Source: Prevotella sp.
GTDB taxonomy: Bacteria; Bacteroidota; Bacteroidia; Bacteroidales; Muribaculaceae
Reading direction: 5' to 3'
NCBI GenBank assembly: GCA_023666665.1
Contig: JAMPBN010000001.1
Coordinates: 271,598 to 328,704, forward strand
DNA: 57,107 bases
Shown: piece by piece, positions 44,807-53,917 of the stretch
Layout of the letters: the number at the start of each line of letters is the position of its first letter
How positions within the stretch are numbered: position 1 is the first letter of the stretch
The notes under the pieces: model-generated
Databases searched by the model: none
What the model was told of the DNA's origin: nothing
Seen by the model: only the letters and a program-made list of their open reading frames with translations
Made by a program: the position numbers and the translations under genes

Positions 44807-45591
44807 AGCGCGGCGCGGAGGGTGCGGAGGGTTGTGAGATAGCCCGATTCAACCAGCAACGACAGCGAATTGAGGTCAAATGCCTGATGGTCGGCCACCT
44901 CAGTGAGGTTGACCACGATGTCGCAGATTTCAAGGTCGGGAATGACGTTGTGTTTCGACATCAGGGCATATGAACGCTGCGCGATTGCGATGATGTTCTT
45001 GGCCGGAGCGGCATTATACATCGGAGAGCAGTTGATGCCGATAAGGCGGTCGCAAAGGTGGCGGATGGCCCACGAGGGCATATTGTGGAGAACTCCGCCG
45101 TCAACGTAGCGATGGCCGTCGATCCTCACCGGGTCGAACACAATCGGAATTGAGCAGCTTGCTACAATGCGCTCAGCCAGCGCCCCCTCGGAAAATGCTT
45201 TCTTCATGCCGAGGTCAAGGTCGGTGGCACACACCACCGTCTTGATTGGCAAATCCTCAATGTTCTTGTATGGGATTCGCTTTTGGAGATGATTTTTGAA
45301 GCGGTCGAGCGAGAAAAACGACTCGCGAGGCACGTGCATTTCGGCAAAATCGCGGAAACTCGCATCAGTAAACATCTCCAGCAGCGGGTCGTGGAGGTCG
45401 TCGTTGAGCAATCCGGCAGCATAAAATGCGGCCACTACACTTCCGGCGCTGACTCCGGCAATGATGTCGGGAATAATACCGAGTTCACGCAGCGCCCTCA
45501 TCGCCCCGATGTGAGCAAAGCCTCTCGCCCCGCCGCCGCTGAGGCAAACGCCGAGGCGATATGGCTTTTTATGTTCGGGGGGAATCCTCAT
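44803..45591 (-). CDS. Patatin-like phospholipase
   Basis: This 262-residue serine lipase has all catalytic elements: the oxyanion GGGARG loop at about 20-25, the nucleophile in GVSAGS near 50, and the catalytic Asp in VDGGV near 165. There is no signal peptide, so it acts in the cytoplasm or at the inner leaflet, unlike the larger RssA/PlpD types. It overlaps der and the glycosyltransferase by four bases each. Confidence 0.9.
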   Translation of the reverse strand: MRIPPEHKKPYRLGVCLSGGGARGFAHIGAMRALRELGIIPDIIAGVSAGSVVAAFYAAGLLNDDLHDPLLEMFTDASFRDFAEMHVPRESFFSLDRFKNHLQKRIPYKNIEDLPIKTVVCATDLDLGMKKAFSEGALAERIVASCSIPIVFDPVRIDGHRYVDGGVLHNMPSWAIRHLCDRLIGINCSPMYNAAPAKNIIAIAQRSYALMSKHNVIPDLEICDIVVNLTEVADHQAFDLNSLSLLVESGYLTTLRTLRAAL

Positions 45592-46907
45592 TTCTCGCGC
45601 ATAAAGATATTTATCGGAGTGCCGGTGAAGTCCCAGTTCTCGCGAATCTTGTTTTCAAGATAGCGGCGATACGGCTCCTTGACCCATTGGGGCAGGTTGC
45701 AGAAGAACACGAACGTGGGGATTCGCTGCTCTTTGAGCTGGGTAATATACTTTATCTTGATGAATTTACCCTTGTTTGATGGCGGGGGATATGCGGCAAT
45801 GGCATCGTGCATCACTTCGTTGAGTCGTGCCGTAGGAACCTGGCGGTGGCGGTTCTGATATACCTGTTCGGCGGTTTCGAGCACCTTGTGGATTCTCTGC
45901 TTGGTCAGAGCCGACCCGAAGATGATGGGGAAGTCGGAGAAGGGTGCGAAACGGCTGCGGATGGCCGAGTCGAAGTGGTCAATGGCCTGCTGGCTCTTGT
46001 CTTCAACCAGGTCCCATTTGTTCACGCACACCACCAGACCTTTTTTGTTCTTCTGAATGAGCGAGAAGATGTTGGCATCCTGTGCCTCAATGCCTCGGGT
46101 GGCATCAATCATCAGGATGCACACGTCGGAGGCCTCAATAGCGCGGATGGAGCGAATTACCGAATAATATTCAATATCTTCGTTCACCTTGGCTTTTTTG
46201 CGGATACCGGCGGTATCAACGAGATAGAAGTCGAAGCCAAACTTGTTGTAGCGCGTGTAAATGGAGTCGCGGGTAGTGCCGGCAATATCGGTGACAATAT
46301 GGCGGTCTTCGCCGATAAATGCGTTGATGAGCGACGACTTTCCGGCATTTGGGCGGCCAACGATGGCAAACTTGGGCAGTTCTTCGAGCTTGGAGGCTTC
46401 ATCATCGTCAACCTCGGGGAGTTTCTTGACTATCTCGTCGAGCAAATCGCCCGTGCCGAAGCCGCTCACGGCGCTAACCGGATACGGCTCGCCCAGGCCG
46501 AGCTTATAGAACTCGGCAATGTTGTAGAGCCACTCGTTTGAGTCAACTTTGTTGGCAACGAGAATCACCGGCTTCTTGGAGCGGCGCAGAATTTCGGCCA
46601 CGTGGTCGTCGAGGTCGGTAACACCGTTCATCGCGTCGACCACGAACAGCACCTCGTCGGCCTGCTCAATGGCAAGGTGTACCTGCTTGTTGATTTCTTC
46701 TTCAAAAATATCTTCGGAGTTCACGACCCAACCGCCGGTATCAACGATTGAGAATTCGCGGCCGTTCCAGTCAACCTTGCCATATTGGCGGTCGCGGGTG
46801 GTGCCGGCGGTTTCGTCGACGATGGCCCGACGAGTCTGCGTCAGGCGGTTAAAGAGTGTGGACTTGCCCACGTTGGGGCGACCCACTATTGCTACTAACT
46901 GTCCCAT
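45588..46907 (-). CDS. der: Ribosome biogenesis GTPase Der (EngA)
   Basis: This 439-residue protein has two consecutive GTPase domains (P-loops GRPNVGKST near 8 and GRPNAGKSS near 183) and a C-terminal KH-like domain. It is needed for 50S maturation. Its start overlaps the era stop by one base, so two ribosome-assembly GTPases are coupled. Confidence 0.96.
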   Translation of the reverse strand: MGQLVAIVGRPNVGKSTLFNRLTQTRRAIVDETAGTTRDRQYGKVDWNGREFSIVDTGGWVVNSEDIFEEEINKQVHLAIEQADEVLFVVDAMNGVTDLDDHVAEILRRSKKPVILVANKVDSNEWLYNIAEFYKLGLGEPYPVSAVSGFGTGDLLDEIVKKLPEVDDDEASKLEELPKFAIVGRPNAGKSSLINAFIGEDRHIVTDIAGTTRDSIYTRYNKFGFDFYLVDTAGIRKKAKVNEDIEYYSVIRSIRAIEASDVCILMIDATRGIEAQDANIFSLIQKNKKGLVVCVNKWDLVEDKSQQAIDHFDSAIRSRFAPFSDFPIIFGSALTKQRIHKVLETAEQVYQNRHRQVPTARLNEVMHDAIAAYPPPSNKGKFIKIKYITQLKEQRIPTFVFFCNLPQWVKEPYRRYLENKIRENWDFTGTPINIFMREK

Positions 46908-47827
46908 TATTGAATATATCCGAATGCCTTGAGCTTATTGTCGCGGTTGCGCCAGTTAGGTTCAACCTTAACAAAGAGTTCGAGGTACACATTTTTATCA
47001 AAAAACTTTTCTATATCGCGGCGAGCTGCCATTCCCACCTTTTTGAGCATAGCTCCCTGACGGCCTATGAGGATGCCCTTTTGTGAGTCGCGCTCCACGT
47101 AGATAACCGCCATAATATGAATCGAGGTCTCTTTCTCTTCAAATTTCTCTACGATTACTTCCGTTGAATAAGGCACTTCCTTATCGTAGTTTTCGAGTAT
47201 CTTTTCGCGAATAATCTCGGTCACAAAAAAGCGGGCGGGCTTGTCGGTCAGCGCATCCTTACCGAAATATGGCGGCGAGGGAGGAAGAAGCTCCACTATG
47301 CGCTTCATCAGATTCTCCACGTTGAAATTCTCGGTTGCCGAGATTGGGAAGATTTCTGCGTTGGGCAGGCGGTTCTGCCAGTCGTTGACAATATGAACGA
47401 GTTCGCCGCCGTCGCCACTGAGTAGGTCAATCTTGTTGATTACCAGCAGAACGGGTGCTTTCTCCTTGGCTACTTTGGCCAGGAAGTCGGCGTTCTTCTC
47501 GGGGTCTTCAACCACGTCGGTAACGTAGAGCAGCACGTCGGCATCAGTAAGTGCCTCCTGCGAGAATCCGAGCATAGCCTCCTGCATTTTGTAGCGCGGC
47601 TTCAGTACGCCGGGAGTGTCGGAAAATACTATCTGATAGTCAGGAGTGTTGACAATTCCGGTGATGCGGTGGCGGGTGGTCTGGGCCTTGGGGGTTATAA
47701 TGCTCATACGCTCGCCAACAAGGCGGTTCATCAGCGTGGACTTGCCGACGTTGGGGTTGCCGACAATGTTCACGAATCCTGCGCGATGTTCCATTTGCGG
47801 AGTGTTGTTTTCTTCCATTTTGGTCAT
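46907..47827 (-). CDS. era: GTPase Era
   Basis: This 306-residue GTPase binds the 3' end of 16S rRNA during 30S assembly. The P-loop is GNPNVGKST near 22, DTPG and NKID are present, and the C-terminal KH domain carries [11 protein letters not shown]. Two near starts are possible (ATG at 47827 or three codons on); I kept the first. A 123-base gap with a strong hairpin separates it from fabH. Confidence 0.96.
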   Translation of the reverse strand: MTKMEENNTPQMEHRAGFVNIVGNPNVGKSTLMNRLVGERMSIITPKAQTTRHRITGIVNTPDYQIVFSDTPGVLKPRYKMQEAMLGFSQEALTDADVLLYVTDVVEDPEKNADFLAKVAKEKAPVLLVINKIDLLSGDGGELVHIVNDWQNRLPNAEIFPISATENFNVENLMKRIVELLPPSPPYFGKDALTDKPARFFVTEIIREKILENYDKEVPYSTEVIVEKFEEKETSIHIMAVIYVERDSQKGILIGRQGAMLKKVGMAARRDIEKFFDKNVYLELFVKVEPNWRNRDNKLKAFGYIQ

Positions 47828-47875
47828 GAGTTTAGGTTATTACTATAAAAGTAAACACCTCGGCGATAGAATAGT

Positions 47876-47924
47876 TTGCGCGCGGGCGCTTGGCCCATGG
47901 TCAGGGCTGAGCATCCGTGCGCAA
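47876..47924 (+). ncRNA. Candidate structured RNA in the era-fabH gap
   Basis: A 49-base extended hairpin is formed by a 10-bp stem (47876-47885 with 47915-47924), a two-by-two internal loop, and a 9-bp stem (47888-47896 with 47904-47912) closing a 7-base loop. G-T pairs occur at 82-118, 86-114, 91-109 and 92-108 (last digits of 478xx-479xx) and are stable only if the + strand is transcribed. That is opposite to the flanking genes. A near-consensus box (ATAGTTTG) precedes it. Status as an RNA gene is inference. Confidence 0.35.
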
Positions 47925-47950
47925 TGAATAAAGTGAGAGGTCTGAGCCGA

Positions 47951-48934
47951 TTAAATATCCCAAATGATATACATAGCTCCCCAGGTAAAGCCGGCACCAA
48001 AAGCGGTAAGCAGCAGCTTGTCGCCTTTTTTGAGTCGGTCTTTATATTCGGCTATGCAGATGGGAATGGATGCGGCGGAGGTATTGCCTGTGTGCTGAAT
48101 GTTGACCAGAACTTTCTCGTGGTCTATGCCGGCACGGTCGGCAACCGCTTCAATGATGCGGAGGTTGGCCTGATGAGGCACGAACCAATCCACCGTCTCC
48201 ATAGTCAAGCCGTTGCGCTCTGCCACCTCGAGCGAGGAGTTGAGCATATTGGTAACGGCGTGCTTATAAACGGCGCGGCCTTCCTGATAAACGTAATGCT
48301 CGTGGGCATCAACGGTTTCGTGGCTCGCGGGCTTGGCGCTTCCGCCGGCTTTCATAATGAGGTTATGGCAGCCGTTGCCGTCAACGTAGAATTGAGCGTC
48401 CATAATGCCGACTGCCTCCTCGGTGGGCTCGAGCAGCATTGCTGCAGCACCGTCGCCAAATAGCGGGCAGGTGGCACGGTCGGTATAGTCAGTCATTGAC
48501 GACATTTTCTCGGCAGCTACTACAACCACTTTTTTGCGGAGGCCGGAGCGGATATATGCCGCGCCATCTTGCAGGCCTACGAGGAAACCGGCGCATGCGG
48601 CTTCGAGGTCATAACTGTAAGCGGCGCTAAGGCCTAGTTCGTGGCATATGATGGAGCCGGTTGAGGGGAAGCGATAGTCGGGATTGCAGGTGCAGCAGAT
48701 GAGCAAGTCAACGTCTTCAGCCTTGGTGCCGGTTTCCGCCAGCAGTTTGGCCACGGCCTGAGCGCCCATATACGACGAAGCCTTGTCAGGGTCGCGGAGT
48801 ATATGGCGCTCCTTGATGCCGACGCGTGTGGTAATCCACTCGTCGTTGGTGTCGACCATCTTCGACAGCATTTCGTTGTCGAGAATATCATCGGGCAGAT
48901 ATGATGCTACCCCGGCTATGCGAGCATACGTCAT
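47951..48934 (-). CDS. fabH: Beta-ketoacyl-ACP synthase III
   Basis: This 327-residue enzyme starts fatty-acid synthesis by condensing acetyl-CoA (or a branched primer) with malonyl-ACP. The catalytic triad is visible: Cys114 in EAACAGF, His in PHQANLRI and Asn in HTGNTSAAS. It is normally placed downstream of rpmF, as in many bacteria. Confidence 0.96.
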   Translation of the reverse strand: MTYARIAGVASYLPDDILDNEMLSKMVDTNDEWITTRVGIKERHILRDPDKASSYMGAQAVAKLLAETGTKAEDVDLLICCTCNPDYRFPSTGSIICHELGLSAAYSYDLEAACAGFLVGLQDGAAYIRSGLRKKVVVVAAEKMSSMTDYTDRATCPLFGDGAAAMLLEPTEEAVGIMDAQFYVDGNGCHNLIMKAGGSAKPASHETVDAHEHYVYQEGRAVYKHAVTNMLNSSLEVAERNGLTMETVDWFVPHQANLRIIEAVADRAGIDHEKVLVNIQHTGNTSAASIPICIAEYKDRLKKGDKLLLTAFGAGFTWGAMYIIWDI

Positions 48935-48949
48935 ATTAGTCTGCTATAA

Positions 48950-49135
48950 TTAGATAGCCTCAGCTTTTTCAATTACAACATGGCCGCGATAGAAGCCACA
49001 TTCACCGCATACGGTGTGATAGATGTGCCATGCGCCGCAGTTGGGGCATACAGCGATTGTAGGCATTTGAGCTTTGTCGTGAGTACGGCGCTTGGCGGTA
49101 CGGGTCTTCGATTGTCTGCGTTTAGGATGTGCCAT
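48950..49135 (-). CDS. rpmF: 50S ribosomal protein L32
   Basis: This 61-residue protein starts MAHPKRRQSKTRTAKRR and has a four-cysteine zinc ribbon (CPNCG and CGECG-type pairs). It sits between the YceD-like gene and fabH in the classic order. Confidence 0.96.
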   Translation of the reverse strand: MAHPKRRQSKTRTAKRRTHDKAQMPTIAVCPNCGAWHIYHTVCGECGFYRGHVVIEKAEAI

Positions 49136-49183
49136 TTTCTTTTATGGTTTTTGTTATTGTTTTAATATTTGTCGGGATTTGAG

Positions 49184-49711
49184 CTAATCGTCAGGGTTGG
49201 TGTCGTCGATTTCGTCAATGAGTTGCTGCTGAAGCTCCGCATCTTCGTCATCGGCATTTTTTACGCCATACTTCTTATTGAGAGCCGACATTGCGCGGTT
49301 GCACTTGCCCTGCGGATGAACGTGGCGCGGGGGGATTGCCAACACGGCGGTGTCGTAAATCATATACGCAACGTTCAAGTAATTGTCGCTCTCGGGAATT
49401 ATAAGCAGCGTGTCGCTGTCGTCATTATATTCCTCGCCGTATTTAACCGTGAGGTTATACGTGGCATCAATGGGAATCTGGAGCTCGTCAAGGCATCGGT
49501 CGCAAAGCACCGTCAGTGAGCCTGTGAGATGAAACTCCATAACGTAGGAGTCGGCACGATGGTCAACGTCAACTGTCACGTTGACATCGGCATCGCGCAC
49601 GTCAGCGTTCTCCATATTAGTGAAGAAAGCCTTGTCAAGATGATACTCAAACGTATGCTTCCCCTGCGGTAAGCTTTTGAGCATCAGCTTATATTCAGTA
49701 AATTTTCCCAT
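49184..49711 (-). CDS. YceD/DUF177 family protein
   Basis: This 175-residue protein has the DUF177 core with CDRCL (near 112), a single Cys pair where other members hold a metal or form a redox pair, and an acidic C-terminus ending DDTNPDD. The family is linked to 23S rRNA processing or accumulation and is nearly always next to rpmF. It is first gene of the seven-gene operon to 43970. Confidence 0.88.
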   Translation of the reverse strand: MGKFTEYKLMLKSLPQGKHTFEYHLDKAFFTNMENADVRDADVNVTVDVDHRADSYVMEFHLTGSLTVLCDRCLDELQIPIDATYNLTVKYGEEYNDDSDTLLIIPESDNYLNVAYMIYDTAVLAIPPRHVHPQGKCNRAMSALNKKYGVKNADDEDAELQQQLIDEIDDTNPDD

Positions 49712-49745
49712 CTTTAGCTATGAGAGTATAGTGTGAAAAACTGTG

Positions 49746-49776
49746 CAAAGGTACGAAAAATTTAATAATTACCAAT
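49746..49776 (-). promoter_or_regulatory. Promoter of the yceD-rpmF-fabH-era-der operon
   Basis: On the minus strand TACCTTTG (49753-49746) is preceded after 19 bases by ATTG (49776-49773), close to TTTG. The leader is about 30 bases. Confidence 0.65.
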
Positions 49777-49797
49777 TCCCAACCCCTATTTTTTTGC

Positions 49798-50646
49798 TTA
49801 GGGGTATTGGCGGAGGGCGTAGGTGCGCTCACGGAGGAAGACACCGAGAGTGTCGGGGGTGGCGGCGTGGGGGGCCTGTTCTTCAACGCTGATGGGCTGC
49901 CCGATGGTGACATGAATGGTCTTTCCGGCTTTTTTCATAATTTCACGCGGCAGCATCAGCGAGCGTAACGGCCAGCATATATGACCCATCAAGTTGAACA
50001 GCTTGGAGTTGGAGCCCTGAAAATAAATCGGCACTACGGGGACTTTGGCGCGATGAATGATGCGGAGTACCGACTCCTGCCAGGGGCGGTCAATCAGCTG
50101 TCCCTTCCAGTTGGTCTTGCTCATTGCGCCGGCGGGGAAGAACCCCATAGGCTTGCCCTCTTTGAGCTGACGCAGACATTCGGCAATGCCGCGAACGCTC
50201 ACGGCTCGCTTGGCGGGGTCTTTTTGCGCCCAGGCATCTACGGCAATAAAGTTGGGGCGCAGTCCGCTCACGCGGTTCAATATCATGTTGACCATAACCT
50301 TAAATTCAGGGCGACGAGAGCCCACGAGGTCAATCAGCGCAATGCCGTCGAGCGCACCGAAGGGGTGGTTGCTCACTGTTATAAACGCGCCCTCGGGGAG
50401 GCGGTCAAGTATTTCTTCGTTGTCGATTTTCAGCGATATATTGAGCGACTTGTCGAGCAGCTTGCGGGCACATTCGGGGCCGGCCGTATCACACGCTATG
50501 GAGTGTACGCGGTTCATATCATCCATTTTCAGCGTGTGCATCAGCCAGCGCGCAACCTTCGGGTGGCCTTCAAGCTGCGGAATCAGTTGCATCACCTCTT
50601 CATCGGTGAGGACTTCGGGGCGAACGGTATATTTTTCTTCAGTCAT
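49798..50646 (-). CDS. Lysophospholipid acyltransferase-like protein (PlsC/hemolysin-type)
   Basis: This 282-residue enzyme has the acyltransferase motif NHPFGALDG (His94, Asp100), in the H-x5-D form known for hemolysin-like and ornithine- or glycine-lipid O-acyltransferases instead of the H-x4-D of PlsC. A later FPAGAMS block and VVPIYFQG block complete the fold. There is no clear membrane helix at the N-terminus. It is last in the pdxA-pgpA-PIP synthase-AUR1 operon, overlapping AUR1 by four bases, so acylation of a lipid made by that operon is likely. Alternative: an aminolipid acyltransferase. Confidence 0.8.
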   Translation of the reverse strand: MTEEKYTVRPEVLTDEEVMQLIPQLEGHPKVARWLMHTLKMDDMNRVHSIACDTAGPECARKLLDKSLNISLKIDNEEILDRLPEGAFITVSNHPFGALDGIALIDLVGSRRPEFKVMVNMILNRVSGLRPNFIAVDAWAQKDPAKRAVSVRGIAECLRQLKEGKPMGFFPAGAMSKTNWKGQLIDRPWQESVLRIIHRAKVPVVPIYFQGSNSKLFNLMGHICWPLRSLMLPREIMKKAGKTIHVTIGQPISVEEQAPHAATPDTLGVFLRERTYALRQYP

Positions 50647-51575
50647 TTTTTCAAAGAGATATATGAGGCATATTTGCCAATAAAACGCTTGAATGCGGGA
50701 ATTTTCATCAGCCCGAACTCAAAAACCGCAAATCCAAGCAGAGCGCAGCATATGCCCAAAGTTACGTCAATTAAATAATGATGGGATGTATATACGGCTG
50801 TAAACCAAATGCCAACGGTAATTATACCGAGGGCTATCTTCCACGCGGCGGGCGATTTTGAACGCAGGGCGAAAAGGAACGCAACAAAAGTATATGCGCT
50901 GTGGAGCGACGGCACGGCGGCAAACACGTTTGAATTGCGGGTATAGAGGGCATCAAAAATCCCCAGTCCGGTCATTTGGTCAAAAGCGGCAAGTCCAGCA
51001 GTAGACCCCGGAGTGCCGAAAATCGGCTCAAGGCCATATTCGGCGACAAACCAAGGCGGAGCGGCAGGGTGGATATAATACCCGGCAAAGCCGATAAAAT
51101 TAACCAACAGAAAGACGAGCGAGAAGCGGATTGACCACTCCGGCCGCCCGCTGAAATACAGCCACAAGCCGAAAGCAATCGGCACCGGAACCCAGCATAG
51201 GTAGAACAACCCGCAGAAGAAGTCAACAACGGCATTGGTGTGCAGGGCAAAAAACTCGTTGGGGGTCAGGATTACCGAGGCGGTGTGAATGCCAAACAGC
51301 GACTTTTCGGCAGCATAGATGCCGCCAACGTCAACCGGGTTTACTTCATAGTTCGGCACTATGTTCATCCAGTCATAGCTGATTCCGAAAATGATAAAGG
51401 GGAGCAGCGCAACCACGGTTTTGCGCGACCATCGCGAGGCAAAAAACAATGCGGCGATGAGCAGCGCCAAAAAAGGATGCTCCGGACGCATACCCACACA
51501 CAGCGCTGTCACCGCAAGCCACACCACCAAAGCCGTGACGCAAATCAAGGTTTCTTTACGATTGGGAAAACTCAT
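50643..51575 (-). CDS. AUR1-like membrane phosphotransferase (inositol phosphorylceramide synthase type)
   Basis: This 310-residue protein has about eight membrane helices and the PAP2/AUR1 signature. GYYIHPAAPPWF near 166-176 is typical of AUR1-like enzymes. His225 sits in VPSLHSA, and HHYLID supplies His265 or His266 and Asp270. Eukaryotic AUR1 transfers inositol-phosphate from PI to ceramide. Gut Bacteroidetes make inositol sphingolipids, with a related gene beside a PIP synthase (recollection of the B. thetaiotaomicron inositol-lipid cluster). The neighbours here fit that reading. A generic PAP2 phosphatase is the alternative. Confidence 0.78.
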   Translation of the reverse strand: MSFPNRKETLICVTALVVWLAVTALCVGMRPEHPFLALLIAALFFASRWSRKTVVALLPFIIFGISYDWMNIVPNYEVNPVDVGGIYAAEKSLFGIHTASVILTPNEFFALHTNAVVDFFCGLFYLCWVPVPIAFGLWLYFSGRPEWSIRFSLVFLLVNFIGFAGYYIHPAAPPWFVAEYGLEPIFGTPGSTAGLAAFDQMTGLGIFDALYTRNSNVFAAVPSLHSAYTFVAFLFALRSKSPAAWKIALGIITVGIWFTAVYTSHHYLIDVTLGICCALLGFAVFEFGLMKIPAFKRFIGKYASYISLKK

Positions 51576-52267
51576 TTCTGCGCGTTTAACGCCTTGCGGC
51601 AGTGGTTAATGCGGGCAAAGGCCGTAAGGTTGGCAAATATTGCAATGATAATCATTGCGCATACGGCAATAACGTCGGGATTGAACGAGTCGCCGGGAGT
51701 CTGACAGATGCCAACAATGCCGGTAGCTATGATTCCTACTGTGGCAACCACCACACGCTCGGGGCGCTGCATAAAACCGATTTTGCATTCAATATCGAGC
51801 CCCTCGGCGCGGGCGCGTACATAGCTGACCATCAGCGAGCCGACGAGAGCCACAAAAGTGATAATTGCGCCCCACAGGTCGCCACGCTGAATCAGGTAGA
51901 AGGCAAGACCACCGAGGGTAAACATCTCGCAATAGCGGTCGAGCACGGAGTCATACATCGCGCCGAAAGTTGACTGCATATTTCCCAGGCGGGCTACCTG
52001 GCCGTCGAGCATATCAAAGACGCTGAAAAGAATAATGATGATGCCGCCCCACATAAACACCTCATATGGGTTTCCGCCCTGCGAGGCAATGTAGCCGGCC
52101 CACACCATAAACGCCGCTCCGGCAATCTGGCCGAGCAGACCCGCGGTCGTAACCATATTTGGGGTCACGCCACATTTTATCAGCAATTTAACGAATGGAT
52201 TGATAACGAAATAGATGCCTTGCTGAAGAGCATCGCGGCAGCTTTTTGCATTTTTCTTTATGTCCAT
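51572..52267 (-). CDS. CDP-alcohol phosphatidyltransferase, probable phosphatidylinositol-phosphate synthase
   Basis: This 231-residue membrane enzyme has a complete CDP-alcohol signature: Asp85, Asp88, Gly89, Ala92, Arg93, Gly102, Asp106 and Asp110. Downstream SYVRARAE (148-155) and RPER (168-171) match the inositol-phosphate-binding elements of actinobacterial PIP synthases, favouring CDP-diacylglycerol plus inositol phosphate giving PIP. It overlaps pgpA by 10 bases and AUR1 by four. No inositol-phosphate synthase gene is in the window, so inositol must come from elsewhere in the genome or from the host. Confidence 0.85.
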   Translation of the reverse strand: MDIKKNAKSCRDALQQGIYFVINPFVKLLIKCGVTPNMVTTAGLLGQIAGAAFMVWAGYIASQGGNPYEVFMWGGIIIILFSVFDMLDGQVARLGNMQSTFGAMYDSVLDRYCEMFTLGGLAFYLIQRGDLWGAIITFVALVGSLMVSYVRARAEGLDIECKIGFMQRPERVVVATVGIIATGIVGICQTPGDSFNPDVIAVCAMIIIAIFANLTAFARINHCRKALNAQK

Positions 52268-52776
52268 ATAATGAAATAGTTGAGAGCGAACAGTATCACG
52301 GCGGAGTAGAAGCCTGCGAGCAAGTCATCGGCCATCATGCCGACCCCGCCGGGGAGTTTCTCCATTTTGCGGATACCTAAGGGTTTGAATATGTCAAAGA
52401 ATCGAAACAGTGCGAGAGACAAAAGTATTTCCCACCACGGACACATAATCACCGGAATCAGCGAGAACCATTGTCCCACGGTTTCATCCACGCAAGCAAT
52501 CACCGGGTCAGGACCCCAATATTTTTCAGACACATTGCTGGTCCATGTTCCGGCAATGGCGAGCACTACGGTGGCAATTGCCGTGACAAGTATGCAAACT
52601 GTGGTGTCTGCCCAGATATAGAGCGGCAACCATAATATAATGGCCAATATTGCGCCCCACGTGCCGGGAGCCACCGGCAGGTAGCCAACGCCCAGCGAGG
52701 TGCATATCAGCTTGGGGAGCAGCGGAAATTCGCTGTCGCGGCTATGATCGATTTTTCTATGTGGTTCTGCGTGCAT
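52258..52776 (-). CDS. pgpA: PgpA-family lipid phosphatase
   Basis: This 172-residue membrane protein has the PgpA motifs GYLPVAPGTWG near the start, DPVIACVDETVGQW, and GGVGMMADDLLAG near the end. PgpA removes phosphate from phosphatidylglycerophosphate. Beside a PIP synthase it may instead dephosphorylate PIP to PI, which is context-based inference. It follows pdxA by three bases. Confidence 0.88.
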   Translation of the reverse strand: MHAEPHRKIDHSRDSEFPLLPKLICTSLGVGYLPVAPGTWGAILAIILWLPLYIWADTTVCILVTAIATVVLAIAGTWTSNVSEKYWGPDPVIACVDETVGQWFSLIPVIMCPWWEILLSLALFRFFDIFKPLGIRKMEKLPGGVGMMADDLLAGFYSAVILFALNYFIIWT

Positions 52777-52779
52777 GGA

Positions 52780-53853
52780 TTAAAATTCCCGTGCGGGGCG
52801 ATCTTGATAGAGTTTTTTAAGAGGATTGGCAAAAGCCTCATCGTGGATTTCGCGATTACGCAGCGCGTCAATGGCCATATATATAGCCTGACGCATTGAC
52901 TGCGCGTCGGCAACTCCCTTGCCGGCAATGTCGTAAGCGGTGCCATGGTCGGGACTTGTGCGCACAAACGGCAGTCCGGCGGTAAAGTTCACGCCCGAGG
53001 TGCCACAGAGGGTTTTGAACGGGATGAGACCTTGGTCATGATACATCGCGAGGATGCCATCGAAATGCACGTGATGCCCGGCGCCGAAAAATCCGTCGGC
53101 GGGATATGGCCCGAACGCCTGGATTTTCAAATTGTTGGCTTCGGCAACGGCGGGGATAATGATTTCCTCTTCCTCCTTGCCGAGAAGACCGCCGTCGCCG
53201 GCGTGGGGATTGAGCGCCAACACGGCGATTCGCGGGGAGTGCACGCCAAAGTCGCGAATCAGCGAGCTATTAAATTCCTCAAGTCTTCTGACTATCAGCT
53301 CCGTATTGATTTCGCCGGCGACCTTGGCAAGAGGCAGATGAACGGTAGCCAACGCTACCCGCAAACCGTCCTCCGATGCCATAATCATAAGAGCGTGATT
53401 GCCTGCATCGCCCAATGCGGCCTCAAAATATTCCGTATGGCCGGGAAAATGGAACTCAGGGCCTTGAATGTTCTCCTTATTAATCGGTGCGGTCACTATC
53501 ACGTCAATTTCTCCGGTCTTGAGGTCGGAAGTGGCACGTTCAAGGGCAGCGAGCGCGGCTTTTCCGGCGGCCTCGGTGCTGTGGCCTGGAGTGAGTTGTT
53601 CATCGTCGCCGACAACGTTGACAAAATTCAGATGTCCGTCTTTAGCCTGGCTACCCGATTCGGCACGCCACACTGGCACCGTAGGAATCTCTAACTGCTT
53701 GCGGTAGGCCGAAGCAAGGCGCTGCGAGCCGTAAACCACCGGGGTGCAGAGGTCAAACATCTGCGGGTCTTCAAAGGCCTTGAGAATAATCTCGTAGCCA
53801 ATGCCATTATAGTCGCCGTGGGTGATTCCCACCTTTATTTTTCTATCTTCCAT
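52780..53853 (-). CDS. pdxA: 4-hydroxythreonine-4-phosphate dehydrogenase PdxA
   Basis: This 357-residue enzyme of the DXP-dependent pyridoxal phosphate pathway contains GITHGDYNGIGYEI at its start, FPGHTEYF and the metal/substrate-binding MYHDQGLIPFKTL motif. It is first gene of the lipid operon, an unrelated partner whose placement gives the operon its promoter at 53875-53910. Confidence 0.93.
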   Translation of the reverse strand: MEDRKIKVGITHGDYNGIGYEIILKAFEDPQMFDLCTPVVYGSQRLASAYRKQLEIPTVPVWRAESGSQAKDGHLNFVNVVGDDEQLTPGHSTEAAGKAALAALERATSDLKTGEIDVIVTAPINKENIQGPEFHFPGHTEYFEAALGDAGNHALMIMASEDGLRVALATVHLPLAKVAGEINTELIVRRLEEFNSSLIRDFGVHSPRIAVLALNPHAGDGGLLGKEEEEIIIPAVAEANNLKIQAFGPYPADGFFGAGHHVHFDGILAMYHDQGLIPFKTLCGTSGVNFTAGLPFVRTSPDHGTAYDIAGKGVADAQSMRQAIYMAIDALRNREIHDEAFANPLKKLYQDRPAREF

Positions 53854-53874
53854 TAATAATGTCTAGTTATTCAA

Positions 53875-53910
53875 GGTGCAAAATTACAAAAATTTTCGTA
53901 ATTTTGCACC
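53875..53910. promoter_or_regulatory. Symmetric divergent promoter, pdxA operon and nucleotidyltransferase operon
   Basis: A perfect 13-base inverted repeat (53875-53887 and 53898-53910) is separated by 10 bases. Each arm holds a -7 box TAATTTTG pointing outward (53886-53879 on -, 53899-53906 on +). Each promoter's -33 region must lie in the other arm, so the two cannot easily fire together. Transcription would start close to both start codons. Confidence 0.75.
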
Positions 53911-53917
53911 GATAATT

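Noticed and set aside
47876-47924. SRP (4.5S) RNA or 6S RNA for the era-fabH hairpin
   Set aside because: It contains GGTCAGG, which recalls SRP RNA, but there is no GNRA tetraloop and no matching AGCAG side, and the element is too short for 6S RNA.
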